The position numbers and the translations under genes were made by a program. From contig JAZNSF010000012.1 of assembly GCA_045591095.1 (NCBI GenBank), positions 1-58,641 on the forward strand: a stretch of 58,641 nucleotides of DNA, given 5' to 3'. Under the pieces are notes generated by a model. That model saw only the letters and a list, made by a program, of their open reading frames with translations. It made no database searches and was not told the origin of the DNA. Position 1 is the stretch's first letter; every line of letters begins with the position of its first letter. Below, one piece after another: positions 58,245 through 58,641 of this stretch. The stretch is from SIG440 sp045591095 (GTDB lineage: Bacteria; Bacillota; Clostridia; Monoglobales; Monoglobaceae).

Positions 58245-58641
58245 TTACGGCAAAAATTCCGGCATAATCTTATATCTATTAACGCCGTGATTTGTTGAAC
58301 GAATTAAAATATCTTCGGGGATTGTTGCAAGGAGTTTCTTTGTGAATGTGCCATATCCAAGATAGCCGTCAAGATTTATATGCGATATAACAACCCAATC
58401 AGTATCCGGCTGCCTGTTTGCAATATAATACTTGATTAAGACGGTAACTCCCTCAATGCAATTCTCGGGAAGAATCTCGTAGAGCTTATGCAGAATTGTA
58501 TCGGGAATATCAATTTCATCTTTACGAAGCGGGCCAAGCTCAAGAGCATCGGATATAATTCCGTCAAACCGTATTATCCAACCGTTTATGGTATTAACGT
58601 CATAAATCGAAGTATGAAATTGTTCAATCTTTTTTCGCCAA
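58245..58641 (-). CDS. C-terminal part of an unknown protein, truncated by the window edge
   Basis: An open minus-strand frame of 131 residues that enters at the window end and stops at TAA (58247-58245). It includes TINGWIIRFDGIISDALELG and DWVVISHINLDGYLGYG, and ends with IMPEFLP. Coding is supported by the long open frame, its regular composition and the terminator right after it. I do not recognise the family. Confidence 0.65.
   Translation of the reverse strand, partial: WRKKIEQFHTSIYDVNTINGWIIRFDGIISDALELGPLRKDEIDIPDTILHKLYEILPENCIEGVTVLIKYYIANRQPDTDWVVISHINLDGYLGYGTFTKKLLATIPEDILIRSTNHGVNRYKIMPEFLP

Noticed and set aside
1..58641. CRISPR array
   Set aside because: No regularly spaced repeat series was seen; the repeats present are isolated pairs or single elements, and no cas gene is present.

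Overview
This window reads as chromosomal DNA from an endospore-forming, low- to mid-GC member of the Clostridia (Firmicutes). The evidence is SpoVG, a SipL-like SPOCS/LysM spore morphogenesis protein, a CotJC-type manganese catalase, an AbrB-type regulator, clostridial small proteins (DUF896, DUF6512), strong Shine-Dalgarno sites, frequent TTG/GTG starts, and many sigma-A promoters with an exact 17-base spacer. The genus cannot be fixed from sequence alone.

Layout. 0.2-6.9 kb: a six-gene minus-strand catabolic operon (M24 peptidase, DapA-family lyase, Zn alcohol dehydrogenase, enolase-superfamily dehydratase, cupin, N-acyl-D-amino-acid deacylase) with a divergent PocR/AraC regulator. 6.9-13.2 kb: housekeeping genes rlmD, queG-like, recR, a secreted copper-amine-oxidase-N-domain protein, metK with an unusual leader, a niacin-type ECF S component, eda, DUF896 and tRNA-Thr. 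13.3-17.8 kb: a Ppx/GppA phosphatase, two half-size TauE proteins, serC-serA, and the RNase P RNA gene. 17.8-24.3 kb: murC, spoVG, a fused glycosyltransferase-pyruvyltransferase, an LCP protein, yhbY and rsmA. 24.7-32.2 kb: rpoB-rpoC, transcribed from their own promoter. 32.4-47.2 kb: a tandem AbrB protein, tspO, holA, a ComEC-type hydrolase, NlpC/P60, a transcript of overlapping mini-ORFs, mscL, a nucleotidyltransferase, murA, a WalJ-like hydrolase, a sipL cluster, a YfcE-type phosphodiesterase, tRNA-Thr, tRNA-Tyr and typA.

47.3-50.3 kb is an AT-rich accessory stretch. It has three genes I do not recognise and two elaborate structured leader RNAs, each with its own promoter and intrinsic terminator, followed by a MITE-like repeat. 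50.6-54.9 kb carries dus, a regulator-serine dehydratase fusion and an ABC exporter. At 55.1 kb lies the 3' half of a tRNA-Pro gene with its own terminator, which looks like an integration junction. Beyond it are an unknown gene, a DUF3990/HTH toxin-antitoxin pair bounded by 20-bp direct repeats, an orphan cotJC, and the C-terminal end of an unknown protein running off the window.

The most unusual items are the folded leader RNA at 49.77-49.98 kb, the leader-peptide/terminator element at 48.83-49.05 kb, the stop-start-coupled mini-ORF transcript at 37.0-37.4 kb, the metK leader, and the catabolic operon. No CRISPR array, rRNA gene, insertion sequence transposase or phage structural gene was seen.
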